16,544 nt of DNA from Verrucomicrobia bacterium UBA1731 (GTDB taxonomy: Bacteria > Verrucomicrobiota > Kiritimatiellia > RFP12 > UBA1067): NCBI GenBank assembly GCA_002317575.1, contig DCIH01000043.1, forward strand, positions 34,063-50,606, given 5' to 3'. The notes under the pieces are model-generated. The model saw nothing but the letters and a program-made list of their open reading frames with translations. It was not told the origin of the DNA and did no database searches. Within the stretch, counting starts at the first letter, position 1, and each line of letters begins with the position of its first letter. Below are positions 1 to 6,306 of the stretch, in pieces. A program made the position numbers and the translations under genes.

Positions 1-1153
1 GGAAGCCCATCGCGTGGCCGTGCGCACCGGCGTCGTGGAACACCACGAGGTCGCCCGGAACGACTTCCGGGATTTCGCGCTGGATGGCGAACTTGTCGTT
101 GTTCTCACACAGGGATCCCGTGACGTCGCAGAGCATCAGCGGCATCTCGGCCTTCTCCGTGTAGGTCGTGCCCGCGGGACCGTACTTCGGCACCGATATG
201 TGGTGGTACGCGCCGTAGAGCGCGGGACGCATCAAGTTGCTCATGCACGCATCGAGGCCCACGTAGGTGCGGTAGGTGCGCTTCAAATGGCGAACGCGCG
301 AGACGAGGTAGCCGAAAGGCCCCGTGATGCAGCGGCCGCATTCCATGTAGAGTCTGAGGTCCGGATGGCCCTTCGCAATGAGACGCTCCTTGTACGCGGC
401 TTCGATGCCGGCGCCGATGCGCTCGAGATCCTGGCCGACCTGGTCCGGCTTGTACGGAATGCCGATGCCGCCGCCGATGTTGATGAAGTCGAATGTGATG
501 CCGACCTTCTGCGAAATCTCGACCACGCGGTCGAACAGCAGCGTCGCCGTGTCGATGATGTACTGCGGATCGAGTTCGTTCGACGCCACCATCGTGTGGA
601 GGCCGAAGCGCTTGACGCCCTTCGCCTTCATCTCGGCGTACGCCGTGAACAGCTGCTCCGTCGTGAAGCCGTATTTCGCCTCTTCGGGCTTTCCGATGAT
701 GGCGTTACCGCCCTTGAGCGGACCGGGATTCCAGCGGCAGCACATGAGCTCGGGCAACGCGCCGCACGCGCGCTCGACGGCCGCGATGTGCGAGATGTCG
801 TCCAGATTGATGATTGCACCCAACTCCTTCGCCTTCCGGAATTCTTCGTCCGGCGTATCGTTGGAGGTGAACATCACGGCCTCGCCGACATTGCCGACGG
901 CCTTGGCGAGGAGCAGCTCGGCCATGGACGAGCAGTCGCTGCCGAAACCTTCTTCCTTGAGGAGGGCCATGAGATGCGGGTTCGGCGCGGCCTTCACGGC
1001 GAAGTATTCGCGAAAACCCTTGTTCCAGGCGAAAGCGGCGTTGAGCCGACGCGCGTTCGCGCGGATCGCCTTGGCGTCGTAGACGTGGAACGGCGTGGGC
1101 CATTTGGCGGCCATCGCCTCGAGCTGTTCGTTGGTGAACGGCAGATTTTTCAT
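1..1153 (-). CDS. lysA: Diaminopimelate decarboxylase LysA (3' end cut by window edge)
   Basis: PLP-dependent decarboxylase of the alanine-racemase fold; it converts meso-diaminopimelate to L-lysine in the cytoplasm. 384 residues are present and the frame stays open at the left edge; the family is usually about 415-450 residues. Visible motifs: PLP lysine in YFAVKA (K54), the phosphate-binding NIGGGIGIPY, MECGR at the usual EPGR site, the substrate-site SLCENND (catalytic Cys), and GAHGHAMGF near the cut end. The usual HxHIGS block is GLHTMVASN, so the second His is Met. This pattern, with GAHG replacing GAYG, marks the LysA subfamily I remember from bacteria using the LL-diaminopimelate aminotransferase route. 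The ATG at 1153 is preceded by AAGGAGC ten bases upstream, a strong ribosome site, and an extended -10 promoter lies just above it. The gene appears monocistronic on the visible side. Substrate could be a related diamine carboxylate, but LysA is by far the best fit. Confidence 0.92.
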   Translation of the reverse strand, partial: MKNLPFTNEQLEAMAAKWPTPFHVYDAKAIRANARRLNAAFAWNKGFREYFAVKAAPNPHLMALLKEEGFGSDCSSMAELLLAKAVGNVGEAVMFTSNDTPDEEFRKAKELGAIINLDDISHIAAVERACGALPELMCCRWNPGPLKGGNAIIGKPEEAKYGFTTEQLFTAYAEMKAKGVKRFGLHTMVASNELDPQYIIDTATLLFDRVVEISQKVGITFDFINIGGGIGIPYKPDQVGQDLERIGAGIEAAYKERLIAKGHPDLRLYMECGRCITGPFGYLVSRVRHLKRTYRTYVGLDACMSNLMRPALYGAYHHISVPKYGPAGTTYTEKAEMPLMLCDVTGSLCENNDKFAIQREIPEVVPGDLVVFHDAGAHGHAMGF

Positions 1154-1183
1154 GCGGTGCTTTGCTCCTTGGATGATTCGCGA

Positions 1184-1192
1184 ATTATAACA
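1184..1192 (-). promoter_or_regulatory. lysA promoter, extended -10 (TGTTATAAT)
   Basis: On the minus strand the 95-base gap between the tilS stop and the lysA start contains TGTTATAAT, a perfect extended -10 element. No convincing -35 box is present at 17 bases. Transcription would start near 1177, giving a leader of about 24 bases that contains the AAGGAGC ribosome site. This separates lysA from the tilS operon. Confidence 0.75.
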
Positions 1193-1248
1193 CGTTTGAC
1201 GGCCGCCCTGCGAGAAGCATTTTCGGGCGGGTGCGTGGTCGTCGAACG

Positions 1249-2388
1249 TCAGAATTCGGGAATGAGTTCGAAACGCCAGGACGGCGCGTCGGCGGACGGC
1301 ACCTTGACGGATTCGGCCACGCGATAACCCGGAACCCACAGGATTTCACCCGTTTCGGCGTCGGCCAATACGGGCAGCGAACGCCGCACCGCCGGCGGCG
1401 TTTTCGCCGTGACATACACGTCCTGAAGCTTGCGCGTCCTGCCGCCCATGCCCGTGGGCGCGATGCGGTCCCCGGCCCGCCAGGGACGAACCTCGAGCGT
1501 GCGCCCCGCCAAGGCCGCGCGCGAAAACCACGCGCGCGCCGGGAGCTCGCCGATGACGCACGACTCACGCCGAAAGCCCAAGTCGGCGGAAATCTCCAGC
1601 TCATATTGCGGCATTTTCAAACAACCTAAGGGATCACGTCGCCTCCCCAGGGGGTCACGCCGCTCCGCCGGCGTGACCATGGGCGTCCCAATTCCGTCCC
1701 AATCCCGAGCTTGGTGACGCCGGCGGAGCGGCGTCACACCCTGACTGTCGCCGCGCAAAATCGCCGCGCTCTTGCACAGATGCTCGACGATCTTGGGGTC
1801 GAACGCCTTAGCGAGGTACGGCAAGATCTCATGCCGCACCAAGTTTCGCGGAATAGACACATCCGCGTTCGTCTCGTCCTCGCGCCACGCGATGCCGCGG
1901 CGCGCCAGAAACACACACAAATCCGCGTGCCGCACATTCAGCAACGGGCGAATGAACGTGATGCCGCCCACGCGGCTGACGGGCTTGAGACCCGCCAAAC
2001 CGTCTGCGCCGCTCGCGCGCTTGAGCCGCAGGATGAACGTCTCGGCGACATCATCCGACTGGTGGCCGGTGGCGATGGCGTCCAAACCCAATGTCTTCGT
2101 CATCTTTTCGAAGAACGCCAGCCGCACGCGACGCGCGGCCATTTCCAGGGATTCGCCCTTCCGCCGCCGCACGCGCGTGGACAGCGCATGGCACGGCAAA
2201 TGGCGCTCTGCCGCCAGCGCCTTCACGTACGCGGCGTCGCCCTTGGCGGATTTTCGCAATCCGTGGTCGACATGCAGCACCACGGGACGGAAACCATGTG
2301 CGGCGGCGAGCTCCGTCATCAGCACCAGAAGCGCCGTGGAATCCGCGCCGCCGGAAACGGCCAAGCCGATTTTCAGTTCGTGTGCCAC
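1249..2388 (-). CDS. tilS: tRNA(Ile)-lysidine synthetase TilS carrying an in-frame palindromic insert
   Basis: ATP-dependent ligase that joins lysine to C34 of tRNA-Ile(CAU), changing decoding from AUG to AUA; normally essential. 379 residues. PP-loop AVSGGADST (10-18), the second active-site block GHQSDDVAETF (108-118) followed by RASGADGLAG, and RNLVRHEILP (181-190) are canonical. The C-terminal TilS domain is clear at about 297-362 (RPWRAGDRIAPTGMGGR, then LPVLAD and WVPGYRVAES). Between them, residues about 217-257 are low-complexity and basic (GVTPLRRRHQ, VTPAERRDPLGRRRDPLG) and are encoded by a palindromic repeat element. The middle tRNA-binding helical domain of long TilS proteins seems shortened or absent there. 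The start is GTG at 2388, overlapping the end of the upstream gene by 16 bases, with no good ribosome site, so translation is probably coupled. Family identity is certain; whether this copy is fully active is not. Confidence 0.93.
   Translation of the reverse strand: MAHELKIGLAVSGGADSTALLVLMTELAAAHGFRPVVLHVDHGLRKSAKGDAAYVKALAAERHLPCHALSTRVRRRKGESLEMAARRVRLAFFEKMTKTLGLDAIATGHQSDDVAETFILRLKRASGADGLAGLKPVSRVGGITFIRPLLNVRHADLCVFLARRGIAWREDETNADVSIPRNLVRHEILPYLAKAFDPKIVEHLCKSAAILRGDSQGVTPLRRRHQARDWDGIGTPMVTPAERRDPLGRRRDPLGCLKMPQYELEISADLGFRRESCVIGELPARAWFSRAALAGRTLEVRPWRAGDRIAPTGMGGRTRKLQDVYVTAKTPPAVRRSLPVLADAETGEILWVPGYRVAESVKVPSADAPSWRFELIPEF
1618..1740. repeat. In-frame palindromic repeat element inside tilS
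   Basis: Two hairpins face each other. Hairpin 1 (1653-1678): 10-bp perfect stem GGTCACGCCG/CGGCGTGACC with loop CTCCGC. Hairpin 2 (1714-1737): 9-bp perfect stem GTGACGCCG/CGGCGTCAC with loop GCGGAG. The loops are reverse complements, so the hairpins are inverted copies, and one stem pair is swapped (C-G to G-C) with pairing kept. The spacer holds an 11-bp tandem direct repeat (1684-1694 and 1695-1705, 10 of 11 identical). A degenerate 21-bp repeat (1625-1643 versus 1646-1664) gives the duplicated RRDPLG peptide. The stretch reads through as about 41 codons without a stop. It resembles REP/BIME doublets or the coding palindromic elements of Rickettsia in architecture, not in sequence. Outer limits are approximate. 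Confidence 0.85.
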
Positions 2389-3575
2389 GTCACCAGGTTC
2401 CAGAAGAGCGAATGGCGCGTGCGGCCGTCATTACGCGTCCGCGACGAGTAGAAGGTGAAGAACGGCGACCAGTTCCGCTCGAACCCGTCGCTGTGCCTGA
2501 TCGGCAGCACATCGAGCACCTTGACGGTCGTCTTGCCCTTTTCCGTTTCGCAGGACCAAAACGGCCAGAACCGACGATAGGTCGATGTCTCGGCGCCGCC
2601 GCGCGCGTTCTTCTCCCATGTCCAGAACGGGAAGAACGAAAAGCGTTCTTCGCGCGACGCGGATGTCGTCAGTTCGGTGGATTCCAGCAATTTCCAGCCG
2701 ACGCGCCATGTGCGCTCTTCAAGGGCATGGTGGCGGAAGTCGAAACTGTCGATGCGCTCCCAAAACGGCCACACGGACAACCGCTCGCGTGCCCGCGTCT
2801 TCTCATAGTCGAAAAACGGCCAGGGCGCGCGCAGACGCAACCCCTGCGGCATGGTCGTGACGGAAAAGAACGGCGGCAGGAAAAGCACCTGCGTCTCGCG
2901 CTCGCGGCGGACCGTGCCGCACAGCGGCCACACCATGAAACTGTCGCCGGCGCCAGCCGTGTCGCGATCCGCCCGGTACTCGGCCCACGTGACGATCGGC
3001 CATAGCACGTAGTCGTGACGCGACTCGCGCGAATCGGCGTAACCCCAGAACGGCCAAATGCCCACGGAGGAACGCGGCGCGTCCTTCCAAGACACGAACG
3101 GCCAGAGCACGGCATGCGAGCGCACCGTCGGCGCGCGGTCGCCGGATTTCCGTTCCGCGTCGCGATACGGCGTCGCGTAGTCCATGTACAGCGGCCAAAG
3201 CGCGAAGTTCCAGTCCTGCAATGTCAGAAAATGCGGATGATGGCCCCAAAACGGGAAGAACGCCCAGTAGAATGCATCGTCCTTTTCGCGGTCCCGTCCG
3301 GAAAACCACAGCGGAAACACATTGAAGCTGCGCTCGTTGCCGTAGGCCAGCAGCGCGCGCCACCAATAATGGTCACCACCCTCGGCGTGCCATGTGCCGA
3401 GCGGCCACAGAAAGTCCTTCGCACCTGGTTCCTGCGAATAGAACGGCCGGACCGCCCAGAAATCCCGCTTCGTGTCGCGCTCGAAGAACGGGCCCGCATG
3501 CCAATCGCGGGCAAGCGCCGCCCCGGCGATCAGCACGACCGCCGCCAGCACCGTTCTCCTCAACCGCTTAACCAT
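2373..3575 (-). CDS. Secreted aromatic W-P-F/L repeat protein, function unknown
   Basis: 400 residues. An N-terminal signal peptide (KRLRR, then a hydrophobic run to about residue 21, likely cut after ALA) sends it out of the cytoplasm. The rest consists of short aromatic repeats of the type (L/I/V/F)-W-P-(F/L/I)-W, for example LWPL at 56-59, FFPFW 106-110, LWPLY 126-130, LWPF 157-160, IWPFW 173-177, LWPI 191-194, VWPL 215-218, VWPFW 268-272, FFPFW 314-318 and FWPFW 336-340. They are spaced about 15-50 residues apart with charged linkers rich in D, E and R. Such alternation suggests beta strands, perhaps an outer-membrane barrel or a beta-solenoid or propeller; the fold is my inference. I know similar anonymous proteins in PVC bacteria but no function. 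It lies between gmk and tilS and overlaps tilS by 16 bases. Its start (ATG 3575) has GGAGC unusually close; GTG nine codons in has a better-spaced GAGGAG but would remove the basic signal-peptide residues. Confidence 0.8.
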   Translation of the reverse strand: MVKRLRRTVLAAVVLIAGAALARDWHAGPFFERDTKRDFWAVRPFYSQEPGAKDFLWPLGTWHAEGGDHYWWRALLAYGNERSFNVFPLWFSGRDREKDDAFYWAFFPFWGHHPHFLTLQDWNFALWPLYMDYATPYRDAERKSGDRAPTVRSHAVLWPFVSWKDAPRSSVGIWPFWGYADSRESRHDYVLWPIVTWAEYRADRDTAGAGDSFMVWPLCGTVRRERETQVLFLPPFFSVTTMPQGLRLRAPWPFFDYEKTRARERLSVWPFWERIDSFDFRHHALEERTWRVGWKLLESTELTTSASREERFSFFPFWTWEKNARGGAETSTYRRFWPFWSCETEKGKTTVKVLDVLPIRHSDGFERNWSPFFTFYSSRTRNDGRTRHSLFWNLVTWHTN

Positions 3576-3579
3576 GCTC

Positions 3580-3607
3580 CGAAACTTCGAACTTCAAACG
3601 TCAAACT
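3580..3607 (-). repeat. Heptameric tandem repeat (AGTTTGA)n, copy 1
   Basis: Between the gmk stop and the next start codon, the minus strand reads AGTTTGA, CGTTTGA, AGTTCGA, AGTTTCG, four units of 7 bp with one or two changes each. A partial fifth unit runs into the gmk stop. It is the only AT-rich stretch nearby. A second array of the same unit occurs at 7078-7105 in an equivalent position. Confidence 0.75.
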
Positions 3608-3612
3608 TCGAC

Positions 3613-4212
3613 TCACATCCTCCCCGTCCGCACGTCGACGAGGTCACACATTTTCTTGTAGGCGATGGCAAGGTCGTCGTTCGTGACCTGGCACATGTAT
3701 TCGCCGGCGCGCGCCATCTCCCCTTCGGCGTTGGCGAGTCGGCGCTCGATGGCCTCGGGCGAATCCGTTCCGCGGCCCTCGAGGCGTTCGCGCAGCTCCT
3801 CCATGCTCGGCGGATTGATGAACACATCAAAGTACGCCGCGCGCAGCGGATGGTTCTGCGGCAGTTCGGCGATCACCGCGCGCACCTTCGCGGCGCCCGC
3901 GACGTCGATATCGAGGATGACGGAGTTGCCTTCCGCGAGGATCTCCTCGATCGGCGCGCGCAGCGTACCGTAGTAGTTGCCGTGCACTTCCGCCCATTCG
4001 AGAAACGCCTTTTCAGCGATCAGTTCGCGAAAACGATCCACCGAAAGGAAATGGTAGTCGATGCCATCCTCCTCCTCGCCGCGCGGCGCGCGGGTCGTGC
4101 AGGAGATGGAGTACTGGAGATCCGGGTACTCCTGCAGCAGCATGTCGATCAGCGTCGACTTACCACACCCCGAGGGCGCACTCATCACCATGAACAGCGG
4201 TTTCGTCTGCAT
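3613..4212 (-). CDS. gmk: Guanylate kinase
   Basis: Phosphorylates GMP or dGMP with ATP to give GDP or dGDP; cytoplasmic and normally essential. 199 residues, the usual length. The Walker A loop is SAPSGCGKST near the N-terminus. The GMP-binding block follows as TTRAPRGEEEDGIDYHF, then FLEWAEVHGNYYGT, the ILDIDVAGA strand, a lid region with RLEGRGTDS, and VTNDDLAIAY near the C-terminus. The start is ATG at 4212, with GGAGAAG seven bases before it. A longer reading from TTG at 4233 is possible but has no ribosome site and adds non-family residues. The 5' end overlaps the end of the polyprenyl synthetase gene by 53 bases, an unusually long overlap implying co-transcription and coupled translation. 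Confidence 0.96.
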   Translation of the reverse strand: MQTKPLFMVMSAPSGCGKSTLIDMLLQEYPDLQYSISCTTRAPRGEEEDGIDYHFLSVDRFRELIAEKAFLEWAEVHGNYYGTLRAPIEEILAEGNSVILDIDVAGAAKVRAVIAELPQNHPLRAAYFDVFINPPSMEELRERLEGRGTDSPEAIERRLANAEGEMARAGEYMCQVTNDDLAIAYKKMCDLVDVRTGRM

Positions 4213-4810
4213 ATTTCTTCTCCAATCGTTCAAGCTCTTCCCGGTCGGGCGTGCGGGCGCCGTCCGCGTCGCGCAAATCGTCCCGGATCTGAAACAAAAT
4301 ACCGTAGGAAAGTCCGTAAGCGCGGTATTTGGCGGGGTCTGTCCCCGCCGCGAGCGCGCCCAGTTCGGCGGCGAGGGCGAACGCCTCGCCCGTTTTGCGG
4401 GCGATCACGGAAAGGTAATCGCCCGAGCCCGTCAGTTCGTCCCCCTGGCCTTCGCAAAGCGCCACATGGGACTTGACGGTGGCGCGCAGCATGTCGGCGG
4501 CGTTCGGAAAACCGGACGCGAGGATGAGCTCGTACCCGTGCGCGACGAGCCAGTCGCCCACGGCGATCGCCACGCCCACGCCGTGCTCCTTCCAGACGGA
4601 CGGCGCGCCGTAGCGCGTTTCGTCGCCGTCCTGGATGTCGTCGTGGATGAGCGATGCCTTGTGGAAACATTCCACGGCGTCCAACAGGAACGAAAGGTTC
4701 GCGGGGGCGGGACCGCCCAGCGCCTTTTCGCAGACCGCCCGACAGAGACGCGGCCGCAATTTCTTGCCGCCGCGTCCGAAAAACGATTCTGCCGTCTCTT
4801 TGACGCCCAT
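4160..4810 (-). CDS. Short polyprenyl synthetase (IspA/IspB-like), C-terminal helices missing
   Basis: Trans-isoprenyl diphosphate synthase family, which condenses isopentenyl diphosphate with allylic diphosphates in the cytoplasm. 216 residues against the usual 290-320. Visible: GGKKLRP (14-20), first aspartate-rich motif in SLIHDDIQDGDETRYG (DDIQD), GQGDEL, KTGEAFALAAELG, and second aspartate-rich motif in FQIRDDLRD. Only about 30 residues follow the second motif, so the C-terminal helices that complete the active site are absent. The N-terminus is also short. The last 53 bases overlap gmk. The chain length of the product cannot be told from the sequence. The gene may encode a working compact enzyme, a subunit of a heteromer, or a decayed copy; all catalytic motifs are kept, which argues against simple decay. 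The start ATG at 4810 has no obvious ribosome site and lies 10 bases after the upstream stop. Confidence 0.85.
   Translation of the reverse strand: MGVKETAESFFGRGGKKLRPRLCRAVCEKALGGPAPANLSFLLDAVECFHKASLIHDDIQDGDETRYGAPSVWKEHGVGVAIAVGDWLVAHGYELILASGFPNAADMLRATVKSHVALCEGQGDELTGSGDYLSVIARKTGEAFALAAELGALAAGTDPAKYRAYGLSYGILFQIRDDLRDADGARTPDREELERLEKKYADETAVHGDECALGVW
4331..4349. repeat. REP-like GC hairpin within the polyprenyl synthetase gene
   Basis: GGCGGGG-TCTGT-CCCCGCC is a perfect 7-bp stem with a 5-base loop inside coding sequence. It encodes AAGTDPA at a site where family members often have a GxDP stretch, so coding constraint may explain it. The core GGGGTCTGTCCCC resembles dispersed REP-type palindromes in other bacteria. 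I see only this copy here. Confidence 0.45.
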
Positions 4811-4820
4811 CGCGGGACGA

Positions 4821-5474
4821 TCACTTGCCGAACACTTCGATTTCGACGTAGTTGTTCACCGGTTCGGACGAGGAACCGTTGGAATAGCAGCGTACGTAAC
4901 GGCCCTTGGTGAGCTTACCGTCGATCGGACGGCCCTCGTTGCGTTCGCGGTATTCCTTGTCCGTGCCCTTTCCGAGCTTGGCAGAGTTGTCGTGATCGTT
5001 GTTGAAGATGGTCGTGACGCCCGTCTTGAAGTCCTTGTCGTTGGAGATCTGCACGATCACGTCCTTGTACGCGCGGTCGTCGCCCTGGTCGTGCCACACG
5101 CACACGGCGGAGATGACGTGCTCGGCCTCGAGGTCGAGCTGCACCCACTGCAAACCGGTGGGCAGCTGGAGCATGCACGTCGCATCGGGCGTCTTGTCCC
5201 CGTCCACGACGTACTCGTTGTCGCCGGTGACCGCCTCTTCGCTGGTGGTAACGGGCGTTTCCTCCTTCACGAGCATCTTCTGGCAATCGGCCGGAACCAT
5301 GATCGGCGCGCGCAGCTTGCCGGGGCCGGGATCGGGCTCGAGGTTGGTGGACTTGTTTTCCTTCGGCGTTCCGATCGAGTGGGGCGCGGGAAGCTTGATC
5401 TTGAGCGGCACCTTTTCATCCGCGAACGCCGCGACGGCGACACACGCCAAAGCAAAAACGAACAACTTCTTCAT
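4821..5474 (-). CDS. Secreted discoidin (F5/8 type C)-like protein
   Basis: 217 residues. A signal peptide (MKKLFVFALACVAVAAFA, cut before DEKV) exports it. After a proline-rich stretch (about 30-60), a beta-sandwich domain of discoidin or galactose-binding type occupies about 70-217. Markers include VVDGDKT, GLQWVQLDLEAEHVISAV, WHDQGDDRAYKDVIVQIS, IFNNDHDNSAKLG, the RYVRCYSNG strand and a final YVEIEVFG. I recognise this arrangement from secreted proteins of PVC bacteria; these domains usually bind carbohydrate, but the ligand here is unknown. The start is ATG at 5474 with AAAGGA six bases upstream; a TTG five codons earlier is less likely. It is the first gene after the promoter at 5507-5535 and is followed 10 bases later by the polyprenyl synthetase gene, so it probably heads that operon. 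Confidence 0.85.
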   Translation of the reverse strand: MKKLFVFALACVAVAAFADEKVPLKIKLPAPHSIGTPKENKSTNLEPDPGPGKLRAPIMVPADCQKMLVKEETPVTTSEEAVTGDNEYVVDGDKTPDATCMLQLPTGLQWVQLDLEAEHVISAVCVWHDQGDDRAYKDVIVQISNDKDFKTGVTTIFNNDHDNSAKLGKGTDKEYRERNEGRPIDGKLTKGRYVRCYSNGSSSEPVNNYVEIEVFGK

Positions 5475-5506
5475 GTCATTTCCTTTCAAAGCGAAAAACA
5501 GAATGT

Positions 5507-5535
5507 ATGATAACAGATTTGAGCCGTTCCGTCCA
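5507..5535 (-). promoter_or_regulatory. Promoter of the discoidin-gmk-tilS operon
   Basis: Minus strand: -35 TGGACG (5530-5535, four of six to consensus), a 17-base spacer, and extended -10 TGTTATCAT (5507-5515). Predicted start of transcription is near 5500, leaving a leader of about 26 bases with the AAAGGA ribosome site. This is the only promoter-like sequence I see between 5474 and 5544. Confidence 0.65.
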
Positions 5536-5552
5536 CGAAACCGTCACGGCTC
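5521..5552. promoter_or_regulatory. Inverted repeat spanning a stop codon and the -35 region
   Basis: GAGCCGT (5521-5527) and ACGGCTC (5546-5552) form a perfect 7-bp inverted repeat with an 18-base centre. It covers the stop codon of the upstream gene (5544-5546) and the -35 box of the discoidin promoter. No T-run follows, so it is not a classical terminator. It could be an operator or a weak terminator stem. Confidence 0.3.
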
Positions 5553-6290
5553 GAGGCGGAAGCCGAGGGCGCCGAGGCGCGCGTTGAGCGCTTCCTTGCG
5601 TACGGCGTAGTCGGCGGCGTCGACCGCGGGCAATTCACCCACGAGCTGCGCGCGGTAAGCGCACTCCATTTCCTGGCGGCGCAGGAAAAGCTCCAGGATT
5701 TCCCGCGCGGAATTGCCGTTGCGGCGGTACAACGCCGCCTCTTCCTTGAGTCCGGCCACCACGCGCTTCAGCGCCACGGCCGCAGGCGAATCCGCCGACG
5801 ACACCATCAGTTCGGACGCCAAGGCGCTGGCGAGGTCGGCCCGGAACATCTCCGCGTCGACACCTTCCGGCGGCGGATCGCCTGGCACGGCGAACGCCGC
5901 CAGCACGCGCTCGGCAGGATGGGTCAGCACGACTTCCAGGTCGAGCCCGGCGACATCCAAGGGATGCCGCGGCGCCGCCGGCACGCGCTCGCCCACGCGC
6001 GGCGTGGCCACTTCCGACATGTCGACGGAACGGGGCGACGGAACGCTCCGGGGCGCCGCAAGGAAAAACCAGGTCGTGCCCGCCGCCAGCGCCGCGGCGC
6101 CCAGCACCAACGCCGTCACCGTGCGTCCGCGCAGACGGCGTTCCAGCGACGCCTGTTCCTTGGGTTCGACCTTGTACGCGCGAATGCCTTCCGAACGCAA
6201 CGCGGCATACACCGCCTCCTTGTCGCGCGCATTGCGCTCGCCGACGTGTTCGACGCCGTCGGACGTCTTGTATTTGTAGACGTAGACCAC
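5544..6290 (-). CDS. Single-pass membrane protein with GspF-N-like head (paralogue B)
   Basis: 248 residues, function unknown. Residues 1-43 (YVYKYKTSDG..., LRSEGIRAYKV) resemble the small N-terminal domain of type II secretion protein GspF: a strand, a helix with EAVYAALRSEG, and a closing strand. A basic stretch (RRLRGR) and one membrane segment (about 57-78) follow, then a linker and a helical domain (about 120-248). By the positive-inside rule the head is cytoplasmic and the tail periplasmic. The tail matches that of the gene at 7104-8099: an F-x-x-DL block, a conserved DSP/DSD site, then V-x-x-LK-x-E and a Y-x-x-G turn. It is not GspF, which has three membrane segments. The start is GTG at 6290 without a clear ribosome site, 16 bases after the upstream stop. 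Confidence 0.75.
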   Translation of the reverse strand: MVYVYKYKTSDGVEHVGERNARDKEAVYAALRSEGIRAYKVEPKEQASLERRLRGRTVTALVLGAAALAAGTTWFFLAAPRSVPSPRSVDMSEVATPRVGERVPAAPRHPLDVAGLDLEVVLTHPAERVLAAFAVPGDPPPEGVDAEMFRADLASALASELMVSSADSPAAVALKRVVAGLKEEAALYRRNGNSAREILELFLRRQEMECAYRAQLVGELPAVDAADYAVRKEALNARLGALGFRLEP

Positions 6291-6306
6291 GCCCCGCCCC
6301 GCGAAA

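Noticed and set aside
1200..1235. CCGCCC...GGGCGG stem after tilS as a terminator
   Set aside because: Only 6 bp with a 16-base loop and no T-run on the minus strand; too weak to call.
14..1327. Plus-strand open frame of 437 codons opposite lysA
   Set aside because: Antisense to a clearly motif-bearing LysA and running into tilS; no ribosome site or recognisable domain.
1618..1740. Insert in tilS as a CRISPR or a sequencing frameshift
   Set aside because: The repeats are paired hairpins without regular spacers, and both flanking TilS parts remain in the same frame.
4213..4233. TTG start seven codons upstream for gmk
   Set aside because: No ribosome site; the ATG at 4212 has GGAGAAG at good distance and fits the family N-terminus.
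3472..4476. Plus-strand open frame opposite gmk and the polyprenyl synthetase
   Set aside because: Shadow of two recognisable minus-strand genes; no motif of its own.
5475..5489. TTG start five codons upstream for the discoidin protein
   Set aside because: Would include the ribosome site in the coding region; ATG at 5474 starts a standard signal peptide.
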